A stretch of DNA of 64,000 nt from Mya arenaria (GCF_026914265.1 NC_069135.1:30570738-30634737); one strand, 5' to 3'. Counted from the stretch's first letter, positions 1-12,457 are shown. A program made the numbers and translations. The notes: generated by a model not told the origin, from the letters alone.

Positions 1-392
1 TGTATTGTTCCATTAGTGTTTCAATTTTACGTTTAAAAGTGAGTTCAAGTGGTAGATCTTTTCCCGCGTTATCGTGACGTCATTTGATAAACTGTTTCCG
101 GTTACGAGCGTGTCGTTCTATTTACAAAATGGGTGAGAAAGGACTACTGTAAGTTTTTTTCTTAAATGAAATGAAGTATTTTTGTAACAATTCTTGAATG
201 AAACAATGAACTATTGGTGAAACATATGAAATGAATTGCGGGATTGATGTCATTTTCGGGGATATAGACGCAATTGGGCTGGTCGAAGTACGAAGTCGAA
301 GTGGAGTTCTTCGGACTCCACACACTTCAACAAACCCAACAGAGTTCATACCCTGATAATGACATCAATCCCACATTTCATTCCTTAAATAT
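1..392. repeat. Dispersed repeat, copy 1 (same orientation as copy at 60150)
   Basis: About 390 bp that reappear, diverged but collinear, at 60150-60535. Shared landmarks include 'cattagtgtttcaatttta', 'gataaactgtttccggttac' and 'taatgacatcaatc'. The 3' third holds an inverted repeat: 'gaattgcgggattgatgtca' near 230 pairs with the complement of 'tgacatcaatcccacatttc' near 360. It has no coding potential and is probably a non-autonomous DNA element. The copy may start left of the window. Confidence 0.6.
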
Positions 393-1171
393 ACATTGTT
401 TATTTTAAGGACATGTATATCACGGAGAAGCTCATTTCTGCAAGGATTTCAATATCATATTATTTTTCGAAAGGATGCCAATCAAGCATAACAACATATC
501 GTATAACGGAGAATACTTTGAATGCACGTTACTGTGCCACTTAATCGCTCCAAAGTTTATTAAAAAACTGTATGGACGAATAACTGCACGGACATGTGAC
601 AAACTGTCTCTTGTCAATGAATTTGATAAAAGTTGATCTCTTTATGTAATGCCATTTTGTTTACTGATACCTATTAAATTTTGATCGTTTGCTTCAATCT
701 TGAAATATTTATTTATATTGTTTCGCTTTCCATAGGTAATGTAAATTAAGCTTAAAGGTGCAACATCTTTTTTTCCGGTCAGGTATGTACGTACAGTCGG
801 TCAGGAGAAATTATATACTGGAAATTGCTACTAACTTCTCCAAACAGAAAATTAACGCTTGTTTTTAGTATTTGCTTACTAGTAGTATATAGAGGTTTGT
901 AAGAAGAATAAAGATGATATATTCCCTGATACAAGCTTTTTAGCCCGCTCTTATGTCCAAATCAATCAGCTCGAAATGGGCTGGAACAATTTACGAGATG
1001 GCTTTACGTTGGTATAAGATTTGGCTCTTCCACGCTTAACTGTCTTTTTTATAAACATTTCTAGGCATATCATGAAAAAGAATGACTTGTTACTGGGTAA
1101 GAAATTTCACCTCGTTAACAGCGAGAGTAAAATGTTGGTGCTCACTCTGTTAATTATACTGCTATTTTATG
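393..1171. other. Intergenic, nothing recognised
   Basis: AT-rich stretch with only short random ORFs. No RNA gene, repeat partner or splice-supported exon was seen. Confidence 0.5.
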
Positions 1172-1474
1172 CACAAGTCAATTGTAACCACGCCCCCCCC
1201 CCCAGGTCCGGGGGTATACCGGGGAAATGGGCCATGTTTTTACCTTCCAGGTGGCCCCGCAGTGCCGGGTGAATGTGGTGGTTTTGTCTTTGTGCCAAAA
1301 ATAGCGGGAAAAGTTTCTTACCTATGGTCCCTAGGGTGCGGGGGCATTTGGCCGGGATTTTACCATCTGTTTTACTGTTCGTCGGAGATTTTACCCGGGG
1401 TTGGCTGGACCGAAAGTCAAAGACCCCGCTATTCCCCGGACCTGGGGGGAGGGGCGTGGTTACAATTGACTGGT
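1172..1474. mobile_element. GC-rich MITE with ~40-bp terminal inverted repeats
   Basis: The left end (agtcaattgtaaccacgccc followed by a C-run and aggtccgggg) is the near-exact complement of the right end (ccccggacctgggggg, then ggggcgtggttacaattgac). The interior is much more GC-rich than its surroundings and gives spurious G/P-rich ORFs in several frames. A diverged partial copy lies at 25445-25660. It encodes no protein. Confidence 0.7.
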
Positions 1475-2088
1475 GGATTACATTGAAACAAATATTCCCT
1501 TTATATCAATAAGATTCAGGAGAACCTGTAAACATAATGATTTAACGCTTTTTGTATGAATACAAAATTAAAGTGGTTATGTTTATCGTACATTGTTACT
1601 CTTGTTATGCCCACCAGTTGTTCTACGCGAACTATCTTACCCAAAGCGAAAACAATTCTTAAAAGAGTAGGCTAAGTGCCGTACATTTTATCATAAAACT
1701 TCCTCTTTCATCACCTAATTCATCGAAGCAATGTCTGGTGTGTCGGAATGTTAAGCGTAGGGGTACAATAAAAAGTTATCTTTTCATAAACGAGCTGGCG
1801 TTAAGTACATACTAAAAATTATTTGATTCAACTACCTGAAATATGATACGTTTCAATTACGTAATTATTTATATTGATAGACACGTAATTTTTTTTTTAT
1901 TTGGTGAGTTGTCAAAACATGCTATATATTTAGAAACAAGTCATTACATTTTTAAAAAATGGTTCTAACACCGTATAAACTTATAATATGGAGATACAGC
2001 ATATCGTATTTTATTGCGCAGTTTAAACTGAAAGTTTAAATTAAAAAAAATCATCTAAATACTGTTATCATTCACGAAAAAAAGAAAA
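1475..2088. other. 5' flank of the J-domain gene
   Basis: AT-rich, with poly-A/T runs. It presumably holds the promoter of the gene starting at 2089, but no TATA or initiator can be assigned. Confidence 0.35.
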
Positions 2089-3503
2089 ATGGGAAATTGC
2101 TCTTCATGTGTACGGACGCAGGACGGTGATCAAGGAAATAAACGAAGCGTTGCCTATAAGGTGCGAAAAACTTCGGTATGGCGATATTTTATCTTCATTT
2201 GTTTTCATTATCACACATTCAGGAAGAGTAATACTCGATCAAATAGAAACAAATTCCTGGCAATTTCAAAAAGGGTAATAGTTAAGTAATACTTTTGATA
2301 TCAATTCCTATAAAATATTTCACTACAAAACTGAATCTAATGACTGATTTTTCAATAAATTCACTCTTCTAGCGAATGATACCAGATCGATAGTGGGTCG
2401 CCAGGCATCCCAAGTACACATATTTAAGTAGATCAGCACTTACCCAGGTCTCAGATAGGTAAAATGCATCATGGAAATATGAATATGAGTAGCTATTCCG
2501 TGGAAACTTAATGGACAGGCCCATAATCCAAATTTAAAGAAAAGCACACGGATCAGGCACTCGAAGCAAATCGCAGTTTAAAGACATTTGAAACATAGAA
2601 TTGGCTTACTGAATAAACATTCTCGTAGTCACCTATCTGTCCATGCCGCGTTTGTCTGACTATCTTTTACTTTCGTGCCCTCAAACAAGACTACAGGAGT
2701 TCTCGAGTTGTTTCTCTTGTTGTTCTCACTTTACAATGGTTTCTTTAACTCTATAAGAAATTCTTATGTTATAGGGATCAACAAAAGGCCGACAATGCGT
2801 TTTTAAATGTGTGCGGTCAACATTTGAAAACGAGCCAAACAATTTCACCCAAGTCATGGAGTTCTTGGTTAAAAGTGAAGAAAAAGGGTTGCGGAGTCCA
2901 TTCGAAACATTGGAAGGAGTTAAGGATAACCCAGCTTTATTTCGAAGTTTGGCATTAAAGCTTTCTGCCGGTAATTCCTGTTCGGATCAACAAAAGTTCG
3001 ACAATGAAAAAACAGATGACGAAAAATCAGGCGCACTTGCCTTGTGTCTCAATAAGTCACAAATACAAAACGTTCGATTAGATATGCCTAAACTTTCCGA
3101 GGAAGTGCTTTCGAACATTCGCCGGTGGTGGACTGGAGAAATAACAGGCATAAGATGTGGCAGGAATTTGGCTGACAGCGGGTCCGATATTATAGCATGG
3201 TGCGCTGGAAATACGGTTGACAATTGGTTTCAATTCCCGGATGGAAGTGGAATAAGTAGTGGTGTGAAATATATCTGCGATAGCCTAAATGATAAGATGT
3301 TCCAGATTCCCAAATCGGAAGCCTTAGACAAAGCATATAGTTTTCTTGGCGTTCCGATGACAGCATCAAATGGAGAAATCAACTCGCGATACCGAAAACT
3401 TTCCCGGAAGTACCATGCAGATAAAGGCGGAGACTCACAAAAATGGACAGAACTGCAGTGCTCTTTAGCTATTATAAGAAAAGCAAGAGGAGACATGGAG
3501 TAA
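2089..3503 (+). CDS. Small acylated J-domain protein with HAD instead of HPD (2 exons)
   Basis: Exon 1 is 2089-2160 (donor AAG|gtgcga) or 2089-2175 (TCG|gtatgg). Exon 2 is 2775-3503 after acceptor 'gttatag'. All junctions are phase 0, so both donor choices keep the frame; the first gives 266 residues. The N-terminus MGNCSSC fits N-myristoylation at Gly2 with nearby palmitoylatable cysteines, so membrane attachment is likely. The last ~60 residues (about 205-265) look like a J domain: LGVPMTASNGEI helix, YRKLSRKYHADKGGD, then a basic helix. J domains stimulate Hsp70 ATPase through HPD; here the tripeptide is HAD. The middle (WFQFPDGSGISSG region) is not recognised. The stop at 3503 is followed by AATAAA at 3732. 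The gene is host-like, single-copy here and unrelated to its neighbours. Confidence 0.72.
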
Positions 3504-3731
3504 TTGTTATTACCCATTCTAACCTCAATAGGTTTCTGGCACATTTCTTGAAATGTTTGCCATGTAATGTGAAAAGGGTTTTTAATTCATAAACAAGAAG
3601 TTTCGTTCTGTACGATAAAAGAAGTATCATGGTGTCTTGTCAAAAGACAGGAGTAGCTTGGACAAAAACGCGTTCAAAGCTCAATTGTATTTTGTAAATG
3701 CTTAATTACTTGTCTTCAAATCATAAGAAAA

Positions 3732-3737
3732 AATAAA
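3732..3737 (+). terminator. Polyadenylation signal AATAAA of the J-domain gene
   Basis: Canonical AATAAA about 230 nt after the stop codon, in an AT-rich 3' region. Confidence 0.45.
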
Positions 3738-3783
3738 CCTTCACAATTATCATAATAATTCCATCAAGTTCAATCAACTTTAC

Positions 3784-5173
3784 CGCAAATAATAAACATA
3801 TGGTAACAAAGACAAAAATCTATAAAAAGCATCTGTTGTGTTCCAAACAAAATATGGCTTTCCGCTTTTGACAAAACCAAAATCAATTATTCATAAGTGT
3901 CTTTCCGTTTGAACTAAAGGAAATAATAACATTTCATGTTATTGTTACAATGTCTAAAAAGTGATTCTGTTAAAAATATCAGAAAATGAAACATTCTGTT
4001 AATTCAGAATATATACCAGTTAAACACAGCTTTGAACAAAAATCTGCGCTTTGAACAAGCTTTAACCATAGTTTGTTTAGGGAAATTTGCTTTAACTGTG
4101 TGTGATGTTCATAGTTTCAAACAATAACTGCATCGTATCTTCGGAGAGTTTTTGCATTCGGTACTGTGTATTGTATTCCTTCATATGCAGATAGGGTTGG
4201 GGTCCCTAATCATTGAAGTACTTAGGGTTCACCTATTAGTTTGTTATCATTTGTTTTATTATTAAGTTTCCTCAAGTTAATGCATACATTGATAAGATTT
4301 ACCTTTTAGGTTTTTACTTTATTCTGCATTATTGGGATAAGAGTGCGGTTGTGCACACAAACTGGTTTAAACACCCAGTAAATTGACATTTTTCTGACCG
4401 TTCCAAGGCGGTACCTAATAATCCATGATAAACACACCTAGTTATTTTTGTAAAGTATATTTATATGCACTGTGTTGTTTGTGTTATTTTTTGCTGTTGT
4501 TCCATGTTTCTTGTTAATGATTTTTTGTTTTGTTTTTGTGTTTTTTGTCGTTGATGTTTACCCTCTGTCATTAAACGGGGTTTATGATTACACTTTTGGC
4601 AACTGAACGTGTTTCTGTTGTTGTTCATATAAATATTAACCGGACTTGTTTTAATAAAATAATATGCTATTTCAATGGCAAGGGTTATACTTTCATTGTT
4701 ACTAATTAGCAATATCATTATGACTGTCTAACAATATGATGCAAGTGCAACATTCCGTATGCTTGGAAATAATTTAACAGATGTTTCACCCGTTTTGTTT
4801 TGCTTGATACATTTGAATATTGTTTGTTCCTTTTTTTATGATAGCTGCATTCTTATTATGTTTTTTTCTCATATAAACTCATACTGTCACGTTACCATGA
4901 ACTGAATTTATTTTAAATCAAAATTTGTTTTGTCATTTCTATTCAATAATTCAATTTGCCATTATCTATTAATTACTCAATGCAGTTTAAGGCAATGCAA
5001 AATTCGACACTTTTAAGAAATAAAAGGTAAAAAATAAAATCAAAAGGATTAAACTTTACAGATTAAGCTTAATTTTAAGCTCAACTCAGCGGAAAGCCAT
5101 ATTTTGTTTGGAACAAAACAGATGTTTTTTTTTATAGATTTTTGTCTTTGTTACCATATGTTTATTATTTGTA
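3784..5173. mobile_element. Non-autonomous element with ~85-bp terminal inverted repeats
   Basis: Left end 3784-3868 (caaataataaacatatggta ... ggctttccgct) and right end 5088-5173 are reverse complements with few mismatches. The ~1.2-kb interior carries no transposase-like ORF. A second dispersed repeat (4385-4655) lies inside it. No clear target-site duplication was found. The left end begins ~280 bp after the J-domain gene stop. Confidence 0.7.
4385..4655 (+). repeat. Dispersed repeat family, copy 1
   Basis: Collinear with 9018-9272. Shared blocks include 'ctgaccgttccaaggcggta', 'tgctgtgttgtttgtg' and 'ttccatgtttcttgtt', then 'cattaaac(g/t)ggg' and a 'gttcatataaatatt' end. No coding potential. 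Probably a common short interspersed element of this genome. Confidence 0.65.
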
Positions 5174-6265
5174 TGTATATAAAAAAAAGCACGGTGGATC
5201 CAAAAGTTATAAATAATATGAAATAAATTCAGTTTAGGGACATAACTGAATTTTAGAAATTAATATGGTGACAGAAAGTTATACGTGGACATTAATGCCT
5301 TCTTTAGTTTGTTCATATCGGGTCAAAACCTAGGTAATTTGGTCAAGTGTTCAGAATCTGGTTAATGCTCTAGTGGTCAAATTATTGGAACTTGCTGGTT
5401 AAGTCTGATACTCGGATGAGCAACGGTGGCCCTAGCGTATTGAAAGACCCGTTATTTGAGAATAAACTATTCAAAACTTGTTTTCGGTTTGTTATAACTA
5501 TAATGTATTTTTCTGTATAACACATGAGTGATATCACAATATCACCCCACATGTGTAAACCATATCTTTTGAAACTTTTGTTACTTTAGTGGTAACATTC
5601 TAGCAAGAGAAACGGTTATTTCTTGTTGAGTTTCTGACTATATATAGTACCATTTTACAACAGAAAACGATTTTCGTTTCCATCCATGGGATTATCACGC
5701 GAGGGCAAGTTTGGCATAATTTTAACCGACGAAGTAGAAAACGTACAACATGATGTCATGATCACGATATAAATATTTAAAAACAATACCGTAGTACCGA
5801 AAGTTTATTTGGTGAAGTTCAGAAACCAGCAATGCGTCCAGTAGGGCGAGCGTTAGCAAACTGTTTCCTTTTGAATCAGTGTTGCAACGTGGAGCAAATA
5901 CTGTAAGCGGAGAACAAAAAAGGAAATGTTCGCCACAGACGTGTTTACTTAACACATTGTTGTGAGACAGGAAAACATTCTGTTGAATTTGTTGGACTTC
6001 TGCTGTGAAATGTTAATTATTTTAGCAAAATGGCTAGAGTTATTCATGTCCAGATTCTTATGAACCCCTAGGCTTGATCGACCCTAGAATTTTTCACATA
6101 TTGAAATTAATGTCAAAATTAGCCGATGTAAAAACAGTAACTATTTAAAGAATGGAAAAATTATTGTCTGAATCCAATAGCAATTCCAATAGAATCCAAT
6201 AGCGAGTATGCTTTTTTGATTTCCAATTATTCGTTATTAAAAAGCTTTTGTTATGTGCACTTTTG
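5174..6265. other. Intergenic, nothing recognised
   Basis: AT-rich. Short ORFs only, none with splice or motif support. Confidence 0.45.
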
Positions 6266-6848
6266 TTTTTCAGAGATCAAATCCTATGCAAAGTAAGACC
6301 ATATCTTGAATACTCCTCTTCAGTCTGTGAGCAATACTTATTATATAACACGGTATTCAAGTCCTTGATATAGTCCAACGCCCGATTCGTCACCGAAAAC
6401 TACTCGTATGATGACAGAGTAACATCTATGTTCAATGACTTGACCTGGAAACCTCTTCAATATGGGCGGAAAAATAAGGGACTTACCAATTTCCATAAAG
6501 CAGTAAACACACTTCAACATGTTACTCCAGCACATGACCATGGTACTAGAAGACATAACACAGACTTAATTGAACTTCATGCTTACTACGAATAATAAAA
6601 ATAGGTTCCTACCTCAAGCCATACGAGATTCGAATTCCCTTCCTCAAGACCTTGTGCACAGCACTTCTGTAGACGACATCAGCGCCGCTCTGCAGAAAGA
6701 CAAAGCCGAAGCAGCACAGATATTTGTTTGATTTTTTCATTGAAAATATGCCACTTTGTATGGCTTTATCTACTTTGATGGCGTCACTTGCCTGCGATGC
6801 AACTATGCCGTAGGCAGAAACGAACTCGAAGTAGAAGAATTACTCTAC
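6266..6848 (+). mobile_element. LINE (non-LTR retrotransposon) 3' fragment
   Basis: Translation in shifting frames gives the C-terminal part of a Jockey/CR1-type reverse-transcriptase ORF: VRPYLEYSSSV, then RFVTENYSYDDRVTSMF, LTWKPLQ, then RFLPQAIRDSNSLPQDL and STSVDDISAALQK with a stop near 6732. The copy is 5'-truncated, has in-frame stops and at least two frame changes, and ends in the 'gaagtagaagaa' type of 3' tail near 6848. It is dead. The family name cannot be fixed by eye. Confidence 0.75.
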
Positions 6849-8679
6849 AATAAAATTGTAAGGTTATTGGTCTTTTTTCGACATAAATATCTGCTTCCAG
6901 AGTAAAACAATTTGAAACAAATAAAGGTTAACGTACCTATGACGAACGTTTAGAGCTCATCTCATGCATAGAGCTAACGTTTTCCAAATTATCAAGTCAG
7001 GGGAGATCAATCAATTTTCGTAAGCATAGCAGTTTGCAAGTTGAAGGGCCTTGCAATATGCAATATTATCATATTGTTTTCACTTCATTTCAATGGACAT
7101 TTCATTGTTTGTAAACACAAGATGAGTGGTTTTTCACCCACCGAACTATTATTAGAAAGGAAGTGTGCTTGCTGAGGAAGACAGCACTATCATATCCTCA
7201 CAACAGTTGTCGCTACTTTCTTTCCAATGAACATGGAACAGCTCAGGAGGAGCTCAAAAGCATATTACCAGCAGGAGTAGCGTGAGCTCCCAATGGGCCT
7301 CTCATAATATGGAACGTTTAAATCACTCCTCCATTATTGTCGACAGAAATCATTCGATCGTTAGCGTAATCTGTAATAATAATCTTCATCCCATGGCTAC
7401 ATACAACAAACATCACATCCGTGTCCCTCGTTGCCTCGTGTTCGATTAGTTTTCTGAACAGTTGTTCTGCGATTGTTTAGACGTACAAGGCGGTATCGGT
7501 TTAGAGATACGGTTGGCCATTGTAGAAACCTGCTACGTAAATCATATGTGAGTATCATAACCTTGTAGTCTTTAAAATGTTTCGATCTATAACTGTTTAT
7601 TGTCATGTTAATATCATCATAACTGCATTTTCATTCCAGCCAATACAGATGGCATCGCACGGGTACTCAGGGACGTCACAGTGGTCGAGAATCTTGTATT
7701 CCTGAACTCGATTTTAATACTTCAAATACTTTGGATTAATATCACCACCGTTCCACCAAATCTTTTCCAAACACCATGATAAAACCATTATATCATATAT
7801 ATGCCTTCCTTACTTTCAAAGGGTTGACTTTTGTCGATGTTTGTGCCTTCATTCTGGACAGAACTTATAGTTCTTTCTTCCGAAGTCCCAACACCCTGCA
7901 ACGAGGCTAAATTTTAAATATATTACTGTCCGTGTAAAGTATAATTGTTTTCAATTGACAGCAGAGAGGTATCCATTTATTAATTACATGGCTTCTAAAA
8001 GAATGCCTATCTAATGCAATGAAATATAATGTTGCCTTATTGTCCTGCTTCTTAATCTTTGTCTTTTCTTTATCAATTTCTTGTGAAAAGTCATACGATT
8101 ATGGCAGCAATATATTACACATTATATACAGAGGTGTTTTGATTTCGTGTTTAGTTCATCTTCTTTGAATGCCGAACATGAACATGCACGGACATAATCG
8201 AAGCCTCGGTTAATTGATGATTTAAACTTAGAACGCCTTTTTCATTTCAGATACACCCACGGATAACCCGTCAACTCAACATATACGAAGTAGATGATAA
8301 CACAAGTTGCAACATATAGTAAATGAATTCCCTACTTTTTTATTTGTATTGATTTTACATGTTGAAATACAACAAGGCACATATAAACAGTTTATACCAG
8401 TAGCCTTATACATCACACGCTAAAACAACATAAAAGGACAAATACATACTACCCCAACAATCATCTATAAATAGAGGCTTTTCCTATTTCCTAATTTTAC
8501 AGACGCCCTAGCCAGACGGCGTGTACATTATTTTGTTTATCAGATTACGTCATGTAATGCCTGGCAACATCAGTTTTAACCACTGCCGTTGGGACCTTTT
8601 TGAGATCGGCCACGGATATGCAATAAATTGGTCACGTTTGAGTGATTCGAAAAAGTTGTAATAACATTCTAAGACTTAC
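6849..8679. other. Intergenic / possible lost 3' exons of the P450 relic
   Basis: No exon with a P450 meander or heme-cysteine motif could be found on the minus strand here, although that is where the relic's last exons would be expected. Otherwise AT-rich and featureless. Confidence 0.4.
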
Positions 8680-9017
8680 CAATAGGACTGAAATGAAGTA
8701 TTTCGTAAACAAAAGCTTGAACGTAGCTTAGCTTCTCCTGGTCTGATAGTTTGAACTGCCTGTCTTCATCCACACTCTGCAAATAAATACATAAACAGTC
8801 TTAATCTGTATTGTACACTCACTTGACCAAAGTTCCCTTACAAGCTTGTCATTCATTACAATAATATGAATACACGTCCTTAAAATAACTAATTCGAACT
8901 ACAAATAAGTCCATGTCAATAAGAACATATATAACAGTTTTAACATATCAACTTCCACATAAGAAAATGTTTGCACAGCATATTTTACCATTAATAAAAA
9001 TTTCGACGTTTTGGCCT

Positions 9018-9272
9018 TACATTTTACTGACCGTTTCAAGGCGGTACCTTACAATCCTTGATAAACATACCTAGTGTTTTTATATACAGTATGTACATGC
9101 TGTGTTGTTTGTGGAGAATTTTGCTGCTCTTCCATGTTTCTTGTTTGTGATTTTTTGCTTTTGTGATCTATATCTTTGGCTTTTGCTCGGTGCCATTAAA
9201 CTGGGCTTATGTTTTGCTACTGAGCTTGTTTCTTTAGTTTTTCACATAAGTATTGATCTGAATGTGATAAAA
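9018..9272 (+). repeat. Dispersed repeat family, copy 2
   Basis: Second copy of the element at 4385-4655, in the same orientation. It lies inside the intronic span of the P450 relic. Confidence 0.65.
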
Positions 9273-10141
9273 CGTACCTGAATACTTAACTAGTCTACAG
9301 TTTTTACGAATGCTGTCGAGGTTTGCGTTCATATTTGGATTTTAATTAGTTTAAAACTTATTTAGGTCAACAAACGTTGATGCAATTCGAGTTGTTTCGT
9401 CCAATTACATGTATGAAGTTTATTCATTCCTGTTTTGTTTTCAGATACATATCGACAAAGTATCTCAAATTATCGGGGTAAATTTCGCCAGAAGTCCCCT
9501 AATTCTTAACTTCGCGTATGCTTTTATGTCTTTGAAGGTATTGACCACTGCCATCAAACGATAATGTTAAGGAATTAGTTTAATAATATGGAGTTGAATT
9601 AAATAAAACTGTAAACGCTAACCAAAAATTAGTTTAAAACTAGTTTAAAACAGATTAAAAGTAAATATTTCGTAAAACTGGGGCATTATTTGATAAAAAA
9701 GCCATTTTACAAAATGTAAATATACATGTTTACCTTTAAGATTATGGAACCAAGAGGCACATAATAAGAAGTCACAAATGACCTTATTCTACAACTAACA
9801 TGGTATTATAAAGATTATTATTCTATGCCTTATATATTCGTCCGATCGTAGACTCTCATTTTCAACATGTGATCGAACTATATATTGTCTTATAGGGACG
9901 CACGTGCGTACAAAAAATATTGTACCTATAATAAAGACCGAAACGCGTGAACAGGTTCCGAATGAAAATCGGGATCGACAGACGCTCTAAAATTAGAAAG
10001 ACATAAATTATCTTGTATAACCAGGATCTTTCCTCGTTTGATTATAATCAAAACGTCAAAATGTTGTAAAAATCTTATATCAACGCCTTTTATAAATTAA
10101 AAATATTTGGAAACATGAAGGTATGGAATAAACAATAAGTT

Positions 10142-10299
10142 ATTAAACATTGTTCTGTACAATACGGGATATATTTGGACTCGTACACAGCTGGAAAAAC
10201 TTTACTGTAATGGACTCGCCTAACTTCTCGTTAAATATGGTTTTCCCAGCTGTGTACGAGTCCAAGTACGTATCCGTATTGTACAGAACAATGTTAAAT
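10142..10299. mobile_element. Foldback MITE, ~60-bp arms
   Basis: Left arm 10142-10202 and right arm 10239-10299 are reverse complements (core: tgttctgtacaatacgg / ccgtattgtacagaaca and ggactcgtacacagctgg). The loop is ~36 bp. No ORF. It lies in the relic P450. Confidence 0.8.
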
Positions 10300-10915
10300 A
10301 ATATATAAGTATTGTCCACATAACCACCACAGGAAATTCCATCGGAATGTCAAAACTAAGTTAGCCGCAGTCAAATATGTAACACATTCGTTTTAATATT
10401 TATCATATTCGATGTTTTATTTTTCAATTTTACAGTGGTCCAGTTTCTAGATCTAGTGTTCTAGATTTCAGTGATTTTAGTAATTTGATTATATTCATAT
10501 GTTTCCGATAAATCCTTAACTTGTTAGTACTTACCAACTATCGGCTAGGGTTTTGGCCCCGTGGAAGTCTGCGAGAAGCTGAAGCGGAAGTGACGTAGAC
10601 GATGGTAAGTAGACCGACCAGTACAAGAATAGCGTACAAAGTCCAGTCTGCTGACAACAACAGCTGACCGATGTCCATCATATTGCTAATGAGTGATGAG
10701 TGAACGCGTAAATGTTCCAAGCAAAAATATCAAGAAACGTATAAAGCTATTTTGATCCTGCTTACACTTGATGTAGAGATACCAATTAAGATATCCCTTA
10801 AACCTTTGTATTAGGTGTTGGCCCCCTGTGGTCCAATATTATCTTGTTATCAGTTAAAATGGTTTCATTTGAAAAAAAAGAGTATATACAAATATCACGA
10901 AAACATATTATAAAT

Positions 10916-11021
10916 AGGGTTATTGGTACTGCGTTTTAATCCGTTTTCGACTACAGTGTATTTTTGCAGATTCGAATTCAGGAGGCGCAAGCCGTCTAAT
11001 CACGCAGTACTAATAACCCTT
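10916..11021. mobile_element. Short MITE with ~19-bp inverted termini
   Basis: Left end agggttattggtactgcgt and right end acgcagtactaataaccct are complementary with one mismatch. About 105 bp, non-coding. Confidence 0.7.
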
Positions 11022-12457
11022 TAATTATAAACGTAAATCAATTAAAAGACACATGCTTTAATAATAAATGTCATTTTGATGATGCACTATTTTTTAGTTT
11101 GACTTTATATCAACATCGGGCAATGAATAGATTTTGATGTGACGTCACCAGAGAGGAATAGGGACTAACATATTTTGCGATATGTTTTGCGAGTAGATTT
11201 TTGATATTTATAAAATAAACAAGGACAAAACAAGGTATTGGGCTTTGAATGACTGCAAAAATGGTCATTTAAAGTCCAAAATCAGCTTTAATATAGAAAT
11301 ATAATTCAAACTATAATTCCTTTACCTGTAATTTTGTTTTTGTCAGATAATTTTCATTTTAGTAAGCAACACCTGATAAATGACAAATGATAGTGAAATT
11401 AAATGTGGTCACCAGGCATCTAATTTTAACATTATTACCACTGGCTTGATGAAAAAAGCTCAATAGGAGCAACTCGGTCATTTTCCTTCGAAAGAAGACT
11501 CGTATGTATTATGAACGGTTTACAATGTCAGAATTCTCTACATTTAACTAAGCTGCAGGTAGATCGCGTAGTGATTTATAAATTTAGCACTATCAACCTA
11601 TTAAGAACTTTACACTTAGTTTTTTATGATTTATGCAATAAAACACTTCACTGGGAATTAATTTGAACTTAGTAATACTAATTACACGTTAAAACACTAT
11701 ATTTAAATAGCATCATAGATATTACTTTTACGAGTTAATGCAACAGTAAATCCGAGGCTGATCTTATAGCGTGCATTGGCCGAGTTGTTCCGATTGGAAA
11801 TAGCAAGCCTATTTGTACATCGGATAATTTACACATCGACGGTTAATAAGAATGCAGACATCGACAACGTTCGTAACAATTGTAGTCTAGGGGAAGAAAC
11901 TATGTATTATAAAGATCTTAAATGATGAAGAAAACAAAGAAATATATACTTTACGGAAAAGGACTGCCCAAGTCATTGCAGTCGCTGTAGTATCCCTACC
12001 CGCATTAACTATTTATATTATAGTTATTTTTTTTCTTTATATTCTTGTATAACGTCTTAAAGACAAGAAACGAAGCAAAAGAACATTACATTTATTTTTT
12101 GTTTAAAGTACTAGCGGATCCCTAAAATCGTTCCATGTTTAGTTTTATTTCAATATAGCAGAAAGAGAATAATATGAGGAATTAGGTTCGACGTGAAGCG
12201 TTTAAGCGTCTCAAAAATAAACTATCAAAAATATACAAACATATTTGAAATTTGCATTTCAATAGCGTCCGCAAAGGTTTAAATATGGATATGTTTACAT
12301 ACATTTTATTTCGCATTCATCCAATATTAACAAATATCCTCAATACGCGATCTCAAGCTTAAAATGGTATTCACATTTTCATCTCTGAAAATGAGTACAC
12401 AGAACACTTTATATACAGACACACATTCAGTTAAAATATAGAACACTAAACACAACA
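11022..12457. other. Intergenic between divergent P450 loci, nothing recognised
   Basis: AT-rich. No exon of either strand is supported by splice sites and homology to the neighbouring P450s. A 12-bp-arm hairpin (tttatctcatct / agatgagataaa) follows at 12458-12503. Confidence 0.4.

Larger units (their letters stand above)
8680..10681 (-). pseudogene. Cytochrome P450 relic: exon 1 and the ExxR exon only
   Basis: Exon 1 (10681-10535) matches the first exon of the intact P450s at 14796 and 31309: MMDIGQLLLSADW, a hydrophobic anchor, then TSASASRRLP. It is 147 nt instead of 148; the missing base is in the Pro-rich hinge and breaks the frame. The codon for Trp in the following PW is TAG. The donor gtaagt survives. 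A second exon (8776-8680) is exactly 97 nt like exon 8 of the intact copies and keeps both splice sites, but its ExxR motif reads EILH, so the invariant Arg is His. Exons 2-7, 9 and 10 were not found. A MITE sits between the two exons. Non-functional; the relic faces away from the intact gene at 14796 (head-to-head). Confidence 0.8.

Noticed and set aside
1021-1512. Overlapping Gly/Pro-rich ORFs
   Set aside because: Explained by the GC-rich MITE; the related copy at 25445 gives the same kind of frames without conserved protein sequence.
5722-7606. ORFs of 69-77 codons on the minus strand
   Set aside because: Antisense shadows or random frames; 6341-6556 is the reverse strand of the LINE fragment.
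8520-8600. Possible decayed exon 9 of the P450 relic on the minus strand (VPTAVVKTDVARHYMT)
   Set aside because: Resemblance to the start of P450 exon 9 is very weak, and no meander motif follows.
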